Part shown: piece by piece, positions 51,832-61,653 of the stretch
Position numbering within the stretch: position 1 is the stretch's first letter
Layout: each line of letters opens with the position of its first letter
Source of the DNA: Haliovirga abyssi
GTDB lineage: Bacteria; Fusobacteriota; Fusobacteriia; Fusobacteriales; Haliovirgaceae
Assembly: GCF_030295325.1 (NCBI RefSeq)
Contig: NZ_AP027059.1
Span: forward strand, 620,001 to 684,000
Direction of reading: 5' to 3'
Length of the DNA stretch: 64,000 nucleotides
Program-made: the position numbers and the translations under genes
The notes under the pieces: generated by a model
What the model saw: the letters and a program-made list of their open reading frames with translations, nothing else
Database searches by the model: none
Told to the model about the DNA's origin: nothing

Positions 51832-53526
51832 ATGAAAAGTAGTAAATTAAAAATGATATATGCTTTAATAACTATTTTATTTATATTTATAATTGTTGAA
51901 TTAAATATAAATAGCGGGATTGAAGATATAAAAAACAATAAAAAGATTTTAAAAAATATAAATTCTGAATTAAATGAAAGATATTTTATGAAAATAGAAA
52001 GATTATTAGATAAATTATCTAATAATAAAAATATATTTAATAAAAATGTAGGAGAAAATATTTTTGAAATTTTAAAAGAAAATTTAGATTTAGGTATAAT
52101 TTATATATTGGATAAAGATGGAAACGTTTTTATATCTACAACAAAAGGGATGTACGGAAAAAATTATAAGTTTAGAGATTATTATAAAAAAATAATATTG
52201 GATGGGAAAGATAAATATATTGATTATGCAGTAGGAAATGTTACAAAAAAAAGAGGAATGTACTTTAGCAAATTAATAGTTAATAATAAAGATAAATTCG
52301 TATTAGTAATAAAATTAAATTTGAAAAAAGTTGATAGTTTTTTAAAAAAATATAAAGAAAATATAAATTTAATATTAAGTGATGGAGTAATAATAGCTTC
52401 AAATCGAGAAGAAAATATATTAAAAACAACTGGAAAAAATATGAAAAAAGATTATAAAAAATATAATGGAATAAATATTATAAGTATAAAAAATAAATTA
52501 GATAAAAAATATAATATGATACTATATAAAAATCATACCAATGATAAAATAGTAATGTTTGAAGAAAAAAATATAATAAATTTAAAAGAAAAAGACTATA
52601 AAATTATATTGATAATTTTCATTATAATGTTTTTATTTATTATAATTATATATTTTATTTTAAAGAAACTTAATGAAATAGAGGAAATAAAAGAAAATTT
52701 AAAAAAATATCTTTGGGTAATAGAGCAAAATCCTCTTTCTATTATTTTAACAGATAAAGAGTTTAATATCGAGTATGTAAATGTTGAGTATCTAAAAAGA
52801 TATAAGATATATAAACCTATAGTTGGAGAAAAATTTGAATTAAAAGAGGATTGGAATGAGATACATAAATTTTTAAAAAGTGATAATGTTTGGCAAGATG
52901 AAAGAAGAAATACTAAAAATGGAAATTGGGAAAAATTAATAATGTCAACATTAAGAGATGAAAATGGTGAAATAGTAAATCATGTAATAACAGAAGAGGA
53001 TATAACAGAAAGAAAATTATTAGAAGAGAAATTAAAAAAATTAGCAACAATAGATGAAATGACAAAAACATATAATAGAAGAGCAGGTTTGGAAATTTTA
53101 GATAGAAAGATATTAATGGCAAATAGAGAACATATAGGAATATCTGTGATATATGTAGATGTTGATAATTTGAAATCAACAAATGATATATATAGTCATA
53201 AAGAGGGTGATAATCTTATATTAACAGTAGTAAAAATAATGAAAGAAAGCATAAGAGAAGAGGATATAATAACTAGATTAGGTGGAGATGAATTTTTAAT
53301 TGTTTTAATAGATTGTAAATTAGAAGATATAAATTTAGTATTAAATAGAATGGAAGAAAAAAGAAAAATATATAATAATAATTCAAATAAAGAATATGAA
53401 ATTTCTTTTAGTTGTGGAACTGCTAATTATAATAAAAAAAGACATAAAAATAGTATGAAATTAATTAATGAAGCTGATAGTAAAATGTATATTGAAAAAT
53501 CAAAACATAAAAATTGCGAGGAGTGA
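51832..53526 (+). CDS. Membrane PAS-GGDEF diguanylate cyclase
   Basis: A 564-residue protein. TM1 is at about 8-25, an outside Cache-like region at about 30-245 (YILDKDGNVFISTTKGMYGKNY), and TM2 at about 260-283. A PAS domain (about 293-400, from WVIEQNPLSIILTDKEF) is followed by GGDEF. The active loop is LGGDEF and an RxxD inhibitory site (REED) lies five residues earlier, so active c-di-GMP synthesis is expected. Its last bases overlap no partner; MazG starts 4 bases later. The ligand of the sensor is unknown. Confidence 0.92.
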   Translation: MKSSKLKMIYALITILFIFIIVELNINSGIEDIKNNKKILKNINSELNERYFMKIERLLDKLSNNKNIFNKNVGENIFEILKENLDLGIIYILDKDGNVFISTTKGMYGKNYKFRDYYKKIILDGKDKYIDYAVGNVTKKRGMYFSKLIVNNKDKFVLVIKLNLKKVDSFLKKYKENINLILSDGVIIASNREENILKTTGKNMKKDYKKYNGINIISIKNKLDKKYNMILYKNHTNDKIVMFEEKNIINLKEKDYKIILIIFIIMFLFIIIIYFILKKLNEIEEIKENLKKYLWVIEQNPLSIILTDKEFNIEYVNVEYLKRYKIYKPIVGEKFELKEDWNEIHKFLKSDNVWQDERRNTKNGNWEKLIMSTLRDENGEIVNHVITEEDITERKLLEEKLKKLATIDEMTKTYNRRAGLEILDRKILMANREHIGISVIYVDVDNLKSTNDIYSHKEGDNLILTVVKIMKESIREEDIITRLGGDEFLIVLIDCKLEDINLVLNRMEEKRKIYNNNSNKEYEISFSCGTANYNKKRHKNSMKLINEADSKMYIEKSKHKNCEE

Positions 53527-53530
53527 AAAG

Positions 53531-53836
53531 ATGAATTTTAAATATTTTCCAAAATTAAACGGATTAAATAAAATAACAATGGAAACAACAGCTTTAAAAC
53601 TTATGGAAGAAGCTGGAGAATTGTCACAAGCTATTTCTAAATTTAGAGGATTAAATGGAGAAAAAGTTAATATGACAGAAGAAGAGGTATTGGAAAAAAT
53701 AACAGGAGAACTTTTGGATGTAATGCAAGTGTGTGCAACAATGACATATGTTATAGAGGAAAAATATGATATTAACTTAGATGATGCTTTAGTAAAACAT
53801 TTGAAAAAACTAAAAGATAGAGGTTATGTAAAATAG
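53531..53836 (+). CDS. MazG-like nucleotide pyrophosphohydrolase
   Basis: A 101-residue all-alpha NTP pyrophosphatase. It has LMEEAGELSQAISK (the EExxE/Q metal motif) and ITGELLDVMQVC (second ExxD-type motif). Such short proteins hydrolyse non-canonical or excess (d)NTPs. The start at ATG 53531 follows GAGGAG. It is in tight order with the diguanylate cyclase upstream, with a 40-base gap to the DUF362 gene. Confidence 0.85.
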   Translation: MNFKYFPKLNGLNKITMETTALKLMEEAGELSQAISKFRGLNGEKVNMTEEEVLEKITGELLDVMQVCATMTYVIEEKYDINLDDALVKHLKKLKDRGYVK

Positions 53837-53876
53837 TTTTTGGAGTATGATTATATATTATAATAGGGAGGTAACT

Positions 53877-55007
53877 GTGAGTAAAGTAGCTTTGATGAAA
53901 TGTGATGATTATAAATTTGATAATTTATATAAAGTTATAAAAGAAGGATTAGAATTAACAGGAGGAATCAAATTTGTTAAAGATAAAAAAGTTTTATTAA
54001 AACCTAATTTACTTTCACCTGAAAAGCCAGAAAAAGCAGTTACCACTCATCCAGAAGTTGTAAGAGCTGTGATAAGAATATTACATGAAGCTGGAGCGAA
54101 AGTTTATGTTGGAGATAGTCCAGGAACAGGAACTCAGGAGATAATTTATAATGTAACTGGTATGAAAAAAGTTATTGAAGAAGAAGGCGCAGAATTTGCT
54201 GATTTTAAAAATAAAGTTGAAGTATTAGTAGATGGAAAAGTAGTGAAAAAATTTATATTTGCTAAAGCAGTAAAAGATGTAGATTATATATTTTCATTGC
54301 CCAAATTAAAAACTCATGCAATGACATATTATACAGGTGTTATAAAAAATTTATTTGGGACAGTACCAGGCATATTAAAACCTAAATTTCATTATACTTT
54401 TTCAGAAAAAGATAAATTTTCTGAAATGTTAATAGATTTAAATATTGCATTAAAACCAATTTATGGTATAATGGATGCAGTAGTTGGAATGGAAGGGAAT
54501 GGTCCTAGAAATGGAGACCCTAAAAAAATAGGAGCTATTTTAATATCAAAAGATTTTATAGCCTTGGATGCGACAGCTTGTAGATTGGTAAATATATCGC
54601 CGTATGATGTAATGCCAATAGTAAAAGGATTTGAAAGAGGATTAGGAGAAATAGATAAAGATAAAATAGAGATATTAGGAGAAAAAATAGAAAAATTAGA
54701 AGTAAAAGATTTTAAAAAAGTAAAAAAAGAGCTTAAAGTTGGAATGCTTATACCTGTTCCAAATTTTATAAACAAATTTATAAAAAATATATTGGTGCCA
54801 AAGCCATATTTTGATGAGAAAAAATGTATTTTATGTGGTGAATGTGTAAAAGTATGTCCACCAACTCCAAAAGCTTTAAAAATAGAAGATGGAAAAGTAA
54901 AAATCAATAGAGAAAGATGTATAAGATGTTTTTGTTGTCAAGAGATGTGTCCTGTAAATGCAATAGAGCCTAGAAGAATAACAGGGAATAAAAATACATT
55001 TAAATAA
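53877..55007 (+). CDS. DUF362 domain protein with C-terminal bis-[4Fe-4S] ferredoxin domain
   Basis: A 376-residue protein. The DUF362 domain (about 1-285) has VLLKPNLLSPEKPEKAVTTH, YVGDSPGTGT and PKLKTHAMTYYTGVIKNLFG. The ferredoxin part (about 310-370) has two clusters, CILCGECVKVCPP and CIRCFCCQEMCP. The start is GTG 53877 behind GGGAGG; the upstream ATG at 53847 lacks a site. Family members are frequent in anaerobes and presumed to be redox proteins; the electron partner is unknown. Confidence 0.88.
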   Translation: MSKVALMKCDDYKFDNLYKVIKEGLELTGGIKFVKDKKVLLKPNLLSPEKPEKAVTTHPEVVRAVIRILHEAGAKVYVGDSPGTGTQEIIYNVTGMKKVIEEEGAEFADFKNKVEVLVDGKVVKKFIFAKAVKDVDYIFSLPKLKTHAMTYYTGVIKNLFGTVPGILKPKFHYTFSEKDKFSEMLIDLNIALKPIYGIMDAVVGMEGNGPRNGDPKKIGAILISKDFIALDATACRLVNISPYDVMPIVKGFERGLGEIDKDKIEILGEKIEKLEVKDFKKVKKELKVGMLIPVPNFINKFIKNILVPKPYFDEKKCILCGECVKVCPPTPKALKIEDGKVKINRERCIRCFCCQEMCPVNAIEPRRITGNKNTFK

Positions 55008-55040
55008 TTTTTTAAAGGTTTATTATGATAAAAAAATATT

Positions 55041-55242
55041 AAGGAATGGCTTAAAAATAACCTTCCGATTTTGTTTTAAAACACGCAATGGTTTAGGAAC
55101 GCTTTAAAAACAACCTTATCCTTTTGTTTTAAAATACGCAACGATTCAAGCGTTTTTATAACAAAATATATAAAATTATTTTTAAACATTCTTTAAGCGT
55201 TTTTATAACAAAAAATGAGAAACTTATTTTTTAAACGTTCTT
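55041..55242. repeat. Family A hairpin repeat with a second copy nested in its loop
   Basis: Order of units is left-left-right-right. The outer left arm is AAGGAATGGCTTAAAAATAA and the outer right arm ends TTTTTTAAACGTTC. An inner element of 100 bases (55095-55194), starting AGGAACGC and ending ACATTCTTT, sits exactly where the simple copy at 58765 has its loop. Short TA/TTTA-like bases border the inner copy. It fills most of the 254-base gap before the methyltransferase gene. No gene seen in the gap. Confidence 0.75.
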
Positions 55243-55261
55243 AAAAGAGATGAGGTATAAA

Positions 55262-55987
55262 ATGCATTCTGAATTTGCGTATATTTATGATGAGGTTATG
55301 GAAATAGCGAACTATAACGAATGGTATGATTTTTTAAAATTAATGTTAAAAGACATAAATTTTAATGGAACAGATATAATGGATTTGGGTTGTGGAACAG
55401 GAGAGATATTGATAAGGTTATATAAAGATGGGTATAAAGTATTAGGGGTTGATATATCTTCAGATATGTTATCAGTGGCACAAGATAAAATGGTAGAAGA
55501 TGGCATTAGTATACCTTTAGTAAATATGGATATGAGAGAACTAAGATTACCTGTTGAAGTAGATTTGGTAGTCTCATTTTTTGATACAATAAATTATCTA
55601 ACTTCAGAAAATGAGTTGGAAACAACTTTGGAAAATATATATAAACATTTGCCTAAAAATGGATTTTTTATATTTGATATTGTAACAAGAAAATTAATAG
55701 ATGATATGTTTGAAAATAATATATTTTTGGATGAAAGAGAAGAAATAACAATTATTTGGAGACATTTTTATAATGAAGAGGAAGGATTAGATGATTTTCA
55801 TACAGTTTATTTTGTGGAATTTGAAAAAAATTATTATAAAAAAATAGAAGAATTTCATCAAAAAAAGATTTTTGAAATAGGAGTTGTGGAAAAAATAGCA
55901 GAAAAAGTTGGATTTAAAATTGCCAAAAAATATGAAAATATAGAATTAGCTGGGGAAAGAATATTTTTTGTACTAGAGAAAGTTTAG
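55262..55987 (+). CDS. SAM-dependent class I methyltransferase
   Basis: A 241-residue Rossmann-fold methyltransferase. Motif I MDLGCGTGEILIRLY near residue 42, acidic loop LGVDISSDML, and motif for the middle strand LVVSFFDTINYL. The substrate is unknown; length and sequence style resemble small-molecule methyltransferases (UbiE/ycgJ-like). ATG 55262 lies behind GATGAGG; a nearer-upstream ATG at 55250 is part of that site. A family A repeat ends 20 bases upstream. It is followed by the MFS gene after 17 bases. Confidence 0.85.
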   Translation: MHSEFAYIYDEVMEIANYNEWYDFLKLMLKDINFNGTDIMDLGCGTGEILIRLYKDGYKVLGVDISSDMLSVAQDKMVEDGISIPLVNMDMRELRLPVEVDLVVSFFDTINYLTSENELETTLENIYKHLPKNGFFIFDIVTRKLIDDMFENNIFLDEREEITIIWRHFYNEEEGLDDFHTVYFVEFEKNYYKKIEEFHQKKIFEIGVVEKIAEKVGFKIAKKYENIELAGERIFFVLEKV

Positions 55988-56004
55988 GAAAACGGGAGGA
56001 AAAT

Positions 56005-57165
56005 TTGAAAAAGATTGCTAGAATTAGTTACATAAATTTTTTATTAATTGGATTAACTTTTAATTTATTAGGAGTAAGTTTAATTTATATTGCAAAACAT
56101 TTTAGTGTTGATACAGCAATAATAGGGTATCAATTTGGATTTTTTACTATTGGAAGTACTAGTGGAATATTTTTTACTAATTTTTTATTAAAAAAAATGG
56201 ATATGAAAAAAATCTATATATTTGATTATGTTTTGTTAATTATAGGTATTTTAATTATAGGAAATACATTAAGTTTAGATGTTTTTAGAATTGGATTAAT
56301 TATATATGGATTAGGTCTTGGAGGGCTTGTATCTAGTTCTAATTTTTTAATAATAGCTGGATTTAAAGAAAATAGAGCATCTATTTTAACAATGGCTAAT
56401 TTTTTTTATAGCTTTGGAGCAATATTATCTCCATTAATAGCTGGATACATTTTAAAAATAAATATTAATTGGGTATGGATATATAGAGGAACAATTTTAT
56501 TGATTATTATATTATTTTATTTAGTGATAAAATCTGATTTTAAATTTTTAAAAGATAGTAATGAAGATAAGAGTGAAAATGAAGAAAAAGAAAAATGGGG
56601 AATAACAATTTATTTAGTAGCTTTTGCAATATTTTGCTATGTTTTAGCAGAAATGGTTTTTTCATATTGGATAGTAACATATTTAAAAATGGATACAGGA
56701 TTTAAAATAGAGATAGCAAGTTTTGGATTATCTTTATTTTGGATATTTATGGCAATTGGAAGATTTTTTTCAAGTTATATAGTAAAGAAAATGAAAATAG
56801 AAAGTTATATTATTTTGTCAGCTGGAATAGGATTTTTAGGATATATACTAATATCACAATTTAATTCTATAATTTTAATTTATGTTTTAATTGCTATTAC
56901 AGGATTAGGATTTTCTGGAGTATACGCAGCTGTTTTAGATTTTGGAACAAAACAATTAAGAAATACTTCTGCAAATTTAATGACATTTATAATAGTATCA
57001 GGTTCCTTTGGTGGAATTATGTCATCTCCTATTTCAAGTTTTCTTAAAGAAAGAGTTTCTATAAAATATTCATTTTTTTCAGGTGCAATTGCAATTTTAT
57101 TAGTACTTGTATTAATAGTAATTGCAGAAATTTTACAAAAAAGAAGGGGAAGAAATGAGAGATGA
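56005..57165 (+). CDS. Major facilitator superfamily transporter
   Basis: A 386-residue membrane protein with 12 predicted helices in two halves of six, linked by a charged loop (DSNEDKSENEEKEK) near residues 185-200. The pattern resembles FucP-like or sugar/hexuronate MFS carriers. Start codon is TTG 56005 behind GGGAGG. The substrate is not predictable. The end overlaps the phosphatase-superfamily gene by 11 bases, which suggests a functional link. Confidence 0.85.
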   Translation: MKKIARISYINFLLIGLTFNLLGVSLIYIAKHFSVDTAIIGYQFGFFTIGSTSGIFFTNFLLKKMDMKKIYIFDYVLLIIGILIIGNTLSLDVFRIGLIIYGLGLGGLVSSSNFLIIAGFKENRASILTMANFFYSFGAILSPLIAGYILKININWVWIYRGTILLIIILFYLVIKSDFKFLKDSNEDKSENEEKEKWGITIYLVAFAIFCYVLAEMVFSYWIVTYLKMDTGFKIEIASFGLSLFWIFMAIGRFFSSYIVKKMKIESYIILSAGIGFLGYILISQFNSIILIYVLIAITGLGFSGVYAAVLDFGTKQLRNTSANLMTFIIVSGSFGGIMSSPISSFLKERVSIKYSFFSGAIAILLVLVLIVIAEILQKRRGRNER

Positions 57166-58756
57166 TTTTAATGCAAATATTGCAGGATATAGACGAAAAG
57201 GAAAAAAAATATTTATTCAAATAGATGCATTACCATATGAAATGTTATTAAGAGCTATAGATAGAGGATATACCCCTTTTTTGAAAAAATTAATAAATAA
57301 AAAAGGGTATACAGTGAATAAAATATTTTCAGAATTGCCAAGTAATACTCCAGCAGCTGAAATGAAAATAATGTATGGTATAAAAAATTGGATAAAAGGT
57401 TTTAGATGGTATAATAAAAAAGAGAAGAGACATTACAATTTTAAAAATCCTTTGACAGCAAATTATTTTGAAGAAAAAGCTGAAAAATTCACAGAAAAAC
57501 CTATTTTAAAAAATGGGGCTAGTTACATTACATTTTATTCTGCAGGAGCGAAAAGGACAATACTTACATTTAGCAGAGGTTTAAAAATAGATGTAAACAA
57601 ATCAATTACAAATAATAAAATTTGGCAATTTATACTTATAAATACAGATTTTTTAATAAAAGTAACAATTGATGTAGTTGAAGAACTATTAAAAGAAGGA
57701 TTAAAATTTATAAAATATATTTTAATAAAAAAAAGAAAGATAAGAGGTTTATTATTTCCTTATGTTAGAATAGTTAATAATGTATTATTTAGACATATTG
57801 CTACAATGGGCTCTATTTTAGAAATGAATGAAGGTGTAGAAAGAATATATTTAGTGTATAATGGATATGATGAAGTGGCTCATCAACTTGGAGCAGATGC
57901 AACAGAATCTTTAAAAACATTAAAGAAAATAGACAAATCTATAATGAATATTTATAAAACAGCTACAAAAAAAGGATATGAACTGTATATTTTTTCAGAC
58001 CATGGTCAAACTAATAGTATACCTTTTGAAGAATATTATGGAATATTATTAACAAATTATATAAAGCAAGAAATTTCCAAAGATATAGGAATTTCTGAAT
58101 ATAGTTCTGATAATGAAAATAGAAAAGAATTACATTTATATTTTTTAGATAAAATTTTTAAAACTGTTTCAGAGCTAAATCATAAAATTATAAATAAAAT
58201 CATAAAAAAGTTTTTAAAAAAAACGAATGAAAACATAAAAAATGAAAATGAAATTATAGAAAATGATATTATAGTTACAAATTCAGGGCCTCTATCTCAC
58301 ATATATTTTTTAGAAGAAGAGAATAGGATGTTAAAAGATGAAATTATAGAATATTTTCCTGAAATAATAGACAAGATTTTTTTACATAATGGGATTGAAT
58401 TTGGAGTAGTTAAAACTAAATATGGATTTGAGATAAAAGGTAGAAAAGGAAAAATAGAGTTAAACAATGAGTTTGAAATTGTAAATGAAACAGGGAATCT
58501 GTTTAAAAATATATTAAGAAATATAAAAAAAGAGACTATAATATCTAGTTTAAAGGAAATTAGTTGTGGTGAAAATGTAGGAGATTTAATAATTTTTGGA
58601 GCTTTATTAAAAAATAATTTAATTATAAATTTTGAAAATCAATATGGCGGACACGGTGGAATTGGTGGAATGCAAAATTTTCCTTTTTTAATAGCTAATA
58701 AGGAGTTAGAAAAAGATAAAAAATCGATTTCAAATTTATATGAAATTTTCAAATAA
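57155..58756 (+). CDS. Alkaline phosphatase superfamily phosphodiesterase/phosphatase
   Basis: A 533-residue predicted metallohydrolase. Metal-binding and nucleophile motifs: IQIDALPYEM (Asp) near residue 25, SNTPAAEM (Thr nucleophile) near 60, DEVAHQLG near 238, SDHGQTN near 286, and the late GGHGGIGG near 502. This layout fits nucleotide pyrophosphatase/phosphodiesterase-like members. No signal peptide is seen, so it is probably cytoplasmic or membrane-associated. ATG 57155 follows GGGGAAG inside the MFS gene. The substrate is unknown. Confidence 0.8.
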   Translation: MRDDFNANIAGYRRKGKKIFIQIDALPYEMLLRAIDRGYTPFLKKLINKKGYTVNKIFSELPSNTPAAEMKIMYGIKNWIKGFRWYNKKEKRHYNFKNPLTANYFEEKAEKFTEKPILKNGASYITFYSAGAKRTILTFSRGLKIDVNKSITNNKIWQFILINTDFLIKVTIDVVEELLKEGLKFIKYILIKKRKIRGLLFPYVRIVNNVLFRHIATMGSILEMNEGVERIYLVYNGYDEVAHQLGADATESLKTLKKIDKSIMNIYKTATKKGYELYIFSDHGQTNSIPFEEYYGILLTNYIKQEISKDIGISEYSSDNENRKELHLYFLDKIFKTVSELNHKIINKIIKKFLKKTNENIKNENEIIENDIIVTNSGPLSHIYFLEEENRMLKDEIIEYFPEIIDKIFLHNGIEFGVVKTKYGFEIKGRKGKIELNNEFEIVNETGNLFKNILRNIKKETIISSLKEISCGENVGDLIIFGALLKNNLIINFENQYGGHGGIGGMQNFPFLIANKELEKDKKSISNLYEIFK

Positions 58757-58764
58757 AAACTATA

Positions 58765-58865
58765 AAGGAACGGCTTAAAAATAACCTTCCGATTTTGTTA
58801 TAAAATACGCAATGGTTTAAGCGTTTTTATAACAAAAAATGAGAAACTTATTTTTTAAACGTTCC
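58765..58865. repeat. Family A hairpin repeat, simple 101-base form
   Basis: The clearest copy. The outer arms AAGGAACGGCTTAAAAATAA and TTATTTTTTAAACGTTCC bracket an inner stem TTTTGTTATAAAATACGC (58793-58810) and GCGTTTTTATAACAAAA (58821-58837). The inner loop is AATGGTTTAA. The entire element can fold as one hairpin. It separates the phosphatase gene from the next gene, and its right end touches that gene's ribosome binding site. Confidence 0.8.
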
Positions 58866-58880
58866 AAAGGGAGAATTTAA

Positions 58881-59720
58881 ATGAGAAGGTTAATATTATC
58901 GGTACTGTTTTTTGACAAATTTTTAAAATTTTGGGGACCTGGGATACATTTACATCTTGGGAATAAACTTTTAAATTCAGATAAAGATTTTGAGGGAAAA
59001 GATATAATAAAAAATTACAAAAAAGAGTTTTTATATGGGAATATTGCACCAGATATTACGTTAGGAAAAAAATATATAAAAGATTTGGAAAAACATTCAC
59101 ATAGTTGGAATGTGGGGTTTGAAATACTAAATAAAGCTAACAGTGATAAAAATAAAGCTCTTGCCTATGGATATTTATCTCATTTAGCATCAGATATTAT
59201 TGCACATAATTTTTTTATTCCAAAAAATTTACTAGTTTCAAAAGGAATGAGAAGCTTTTCTCATATGATACTTGAGATAAAATCAGATATGATGTTATAT
59301 AAGGATACTTATGAACTTGTTTATAAAATGTCAAAAGTTAATTTAAAAGATGAAGACCTATTTTTGAAATCTGTTATTTCAGAATCTTTTTTACCATTTA
59401 AAGCAAATAGAAAAATATTTGAATATTCATTAAAAGCAATGAAAAGTAAATATATGTATTCAGGTATAAGAATTTTTACCAATTATGAAAATTGGATTCA
59501 AGAAAATAAAAAAATACTGGAAAAATACCATAAAATATCTTATAATCTAATAGAGAATATTTTAGAAAAAAAAGAAAGGTCTATTTTGTTGAAATATGAC
59601 CCAAATGGCGAAAAAAATATAGGAATATTAAATGAATTAAAAAAAGAGTATAAATTATTTAAAATGAAAGATTATGAAACTAATATTTTTAACATACCTG
59701 AAGAATTAAGGGGGATTTAA
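58881..59720 (+). CDS. Zinc-dependent phospholipase C-like protein
   Basis: A 279-residue helical protein. Histidine and aspartate ligands typical of the zinc-dependent phospholipase C family are visible: WGPGIHLHLG near 19-28, GNIAPDI near 53, KHSHSW near 71, and YLSHLASDIIAHNFF near 95-109. The N-terminus is hydrophobic but not a clear signal peptide. The substrate is unproven. Neighbours are a phosphatase-superfamily enzyme and a transporter upstream, and a membrane sensor-like protein one base downstream. AAAGGGAG precedes its ATG. Confidence 0.82.
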   Translation: MRRLILSVLFFDKFLKFWGPGIHLHLGNKLLNSDKDFEGKDIIKNYKKEFLYGNIAPDITLGKKYIKDLEKHSHSWNVGFEILNKANSDKNKALAYGYLSHLASDIIAHNFFIPKNLLVSKGMRSFSHMILEIKSDMMLYKDTYELVYKMSKVNLKDEDLFLKSVISESFLPFKANRKIFEYSLKAMKSKYMYSGIRIFTNYENWIQENKKILEKYHKISYNLIENILEKKERSILLKYDPNGEKNIGILNELKKEYKLFKMKDYETNIFNIPEELRGI

Positions 59721-59721
59721 T

Positions 59722-61170
59722 ATGGGAAAAAGAAGAAGTAGTATTTTAATAGATTTTTTATTGGGAGTTATTATATCAGTAGCTGTTTTAATTTCTATAA
59801 TTACATTCTTCAATATAAAATCCACACAAAAAGCAGCTTTAAAATCAGCATCTCAATCAACTAGATATTTAACTTTAGCATTAGAAAACAATGCTAAAAA
59901 ATCAATTTTATATGATGACACTACAGATTTTATAAATTCTATAAATTCAATATTAAAAACAGAAAAAGATAAAATATATGAAATAGATTTATATAAACTA
60001 AGCACAAAAGACAGTTTAAAAATATTATATTCAACTTCTAAAGATAAAACAGGGAAAACTTTAAAAAGTATTGGAGTAAAAGATACTTTAGAAAAAAGCA
60101 GTTTATTAGAGGGAGCAGGAGAACATGAAGGATTAAGAACATATGATTATATTTTAACTATAAAAAATAGAAATAAAGCAATAGGAGCGTTAAACATAAG
60201 TCTATCATTGGATTATTTGAATAAAGCAAGTGGAAATATGTTGAAAGTAGATATAATTTTAGCTATTATATCTATATTATTTATTGTGGCTATAACTTCT
60301 CTTATGTTATACAAAAGAATTTATAAACCTATAAATCAATTAATAAAAGAAGTTGGGAAAATAAGAGAGGGAGAAGTTACATATGAAGTAGATGTAAAAG
60401 TTAATAATGAACTTAAATCTCTTGCAGAAGAGATAAATGAAATGAAATCTTCTATTTGGGAAAATAATTTAGAAGATAGATTTGCAAATCCAATTACTGG
60501 ATTGCCAGGATTGATTCATGCAATTGAAATAATAGAAGATAAAATAGATAACGATGAATTTTTTGCAGTGTTATCAATAAGTATAAAAAATGTAGAACCA
60601 TATGTATTATATTATGGATTGGCAAATGGAGAAAATATTTTGAGATTTGCAACTCAATTAATAAAAGAACTCTTAATTGAGAAAAAAATAGATGGTTATT
60701 CATTGGCACAAATGAGAGAAAATCATTATATGTTAGTAACAAAACCTGAAGTTGTAGATGATATAGCACAAGAGTTATTAGAAAAATTTGATAATGAAGT
60801 TTTTTCTTTGTATAGAGAAGATGAAAATCAAGGATATATAAAATTTACAAATAAAAACGGAGATGAAATCCATTATTCAATGATGAGTGTAACGATGGTT
60901 TCTGTAAATAATAAAATAAGAGGCGAGATAAATACTTACAAAGATATTGAAGATAGAATATTAAAAGTAGAAAAATCATATTATGATACAAAAGAAGGAA
61001 GTGTATATATACCTTATGATGAATATTTGAAAACAGATAATGTTTCTACAAAAAAAGAAAATGAATTAGCAGAAGATATAACAGAAGAGCCTAAAGAAAA
61101 GACAGAAGAAGATTTAGAAACAGACGATTTATTAGAAGGGTTAGAAGATTTAGGAGGAGATTTTGAATGA
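59722..61170 (+). CDS. Membrane HAMP protein with degenerate GGDEF-like domain
   Basis: A 482-residue protein. TM1 is at about 10-29, an outside sensor of about 140 residues follows, and TM2 is at about 178-196. HAMP ([20 protein letters not shown]) and a GGDEF-fold region from about 250 ([14 protein letters not shown]) come next. The active-site loop is RENHY (332-336) instead of GGDEF, and the metal-binding aspartate is lost, so it should not make c-di-GMP. An acidic 40-residue tail ends the protein. A c-di-GMP receptor, GTP sensor or scaffold role is possible. It overlaps the dCMP deaminase gene by 4 bases. Confidence 0.8.
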   Translation: MGKRRSSILIDFLLGVIISVAVLISIITFFNIKSTQKAALKSASQSTRYLTLALENNAKKSILYDDTTDFINSINSILKTEKDKIYEIDLYKLSTKDSLKILYSTSKDKTGKTLKSIGVKDTLEKSSLLEGAGEHEGLRTYDYILTIKNRNKAIGALNISLSLDYLNKASGNMLKVDIILAIISILFIVAITSLMLYKRIYKPINQLIKEVGKIREGEVTYEVDVKVNNELKSLAEEINEMKSSIWENNLEDRFANPITGLPGLIHAIEIIEDKIDNDEFFAVLSISIKNVEPYVLYYGLANGENILRFATQLIKELLIEKKIDGYSLAQMRENHYMLVTKPEVVDDIAQELLEKFDNEVFSLYREDENQGYIKFTNKNGDEIHYSMMSVTMVSVNNKIRGEINTYKDIEDRILKVEKSYYDTKEGSVYIPYDEYLKTDNVSTKKENELAEDITEEPKEKTEEDLETDDLLEGLEDLGGDFE

Positions 61171-61622
61171 CAAGGCCTAGTTGGGATAAATATTTTATGG
61201 AAATAACAGAACTGGTAGCAAGTCGTTCAACTTGCTTAAGGAGAAAAGTAGGAGCAGTAATAATAAAAGATAAAAGAATATTAGCTACAGGATATAACGG
61301 AGCTCCTAGTGGATTAAATCATTGTTTAGATATTGGATGTTTGAGAGATAAATTAAATATACCCAGTGGAGAAAGGCAAGAACTTTGTAGAGGAATACAT
61401 GCAGAACAAAATGCAATAGTACAAGCAGCAAAATTTGGAATAAGCTTAGATGGTGGGGAAATATATGTAACAAATCAACCTTGTATAACTTGTAGCAAAC
61501 TTTTAATTAATTCAGGGATAAAAAAAATTGTATATAAAAATCCATATCCTGACGAATTGGCAATAGAATTATTGGAGGAAGCAAAAATAATATTAGAAAG
61601 ATATGAAGATGAAAACAGATAG
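61167..61622 (+). CDS. dCMP deaminase-family zinc enzyme
   Basis: A 151-residue cytidine/deoxycytidylate deaminase. The zinc site HAEQNA (with catalytic Glu) lies near residues 71-76, and the PCITC motif near 98-102 gives the two cysteine ligands. [29 protein letters not shown] is the typical start. It should convert dCMP to dUMP for thymidylate synthesis, as ComEB-like proteins do. It is coupled to the upstream gene by an ATGA overlap. Confidence 0.92.
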   Translation: MTRPSWDKYFMEITELVASRSTCLRRKVGAVIIKDKRILATGYNGAPSGLNHCLDIGCLRDKLNIPSGERQELCRGIHAEQNAIVQAAKFGISLDGGEIYVTNQPCITCSKLLINSGIKKIVYKNPYPDELAIELLEEAKIILERYEDENR

Positions 61623-61653
61623 AGAGAACAGAAAATTGGAATCTAACTTTTTC

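Noticed and set aside
47465-55242. Repeated segments upstream of 47659 and 55262 considered as a CRISPR array
   Set aside because: The units are inverted and of differing length, without regular spacers; they fold as nested hairpins.
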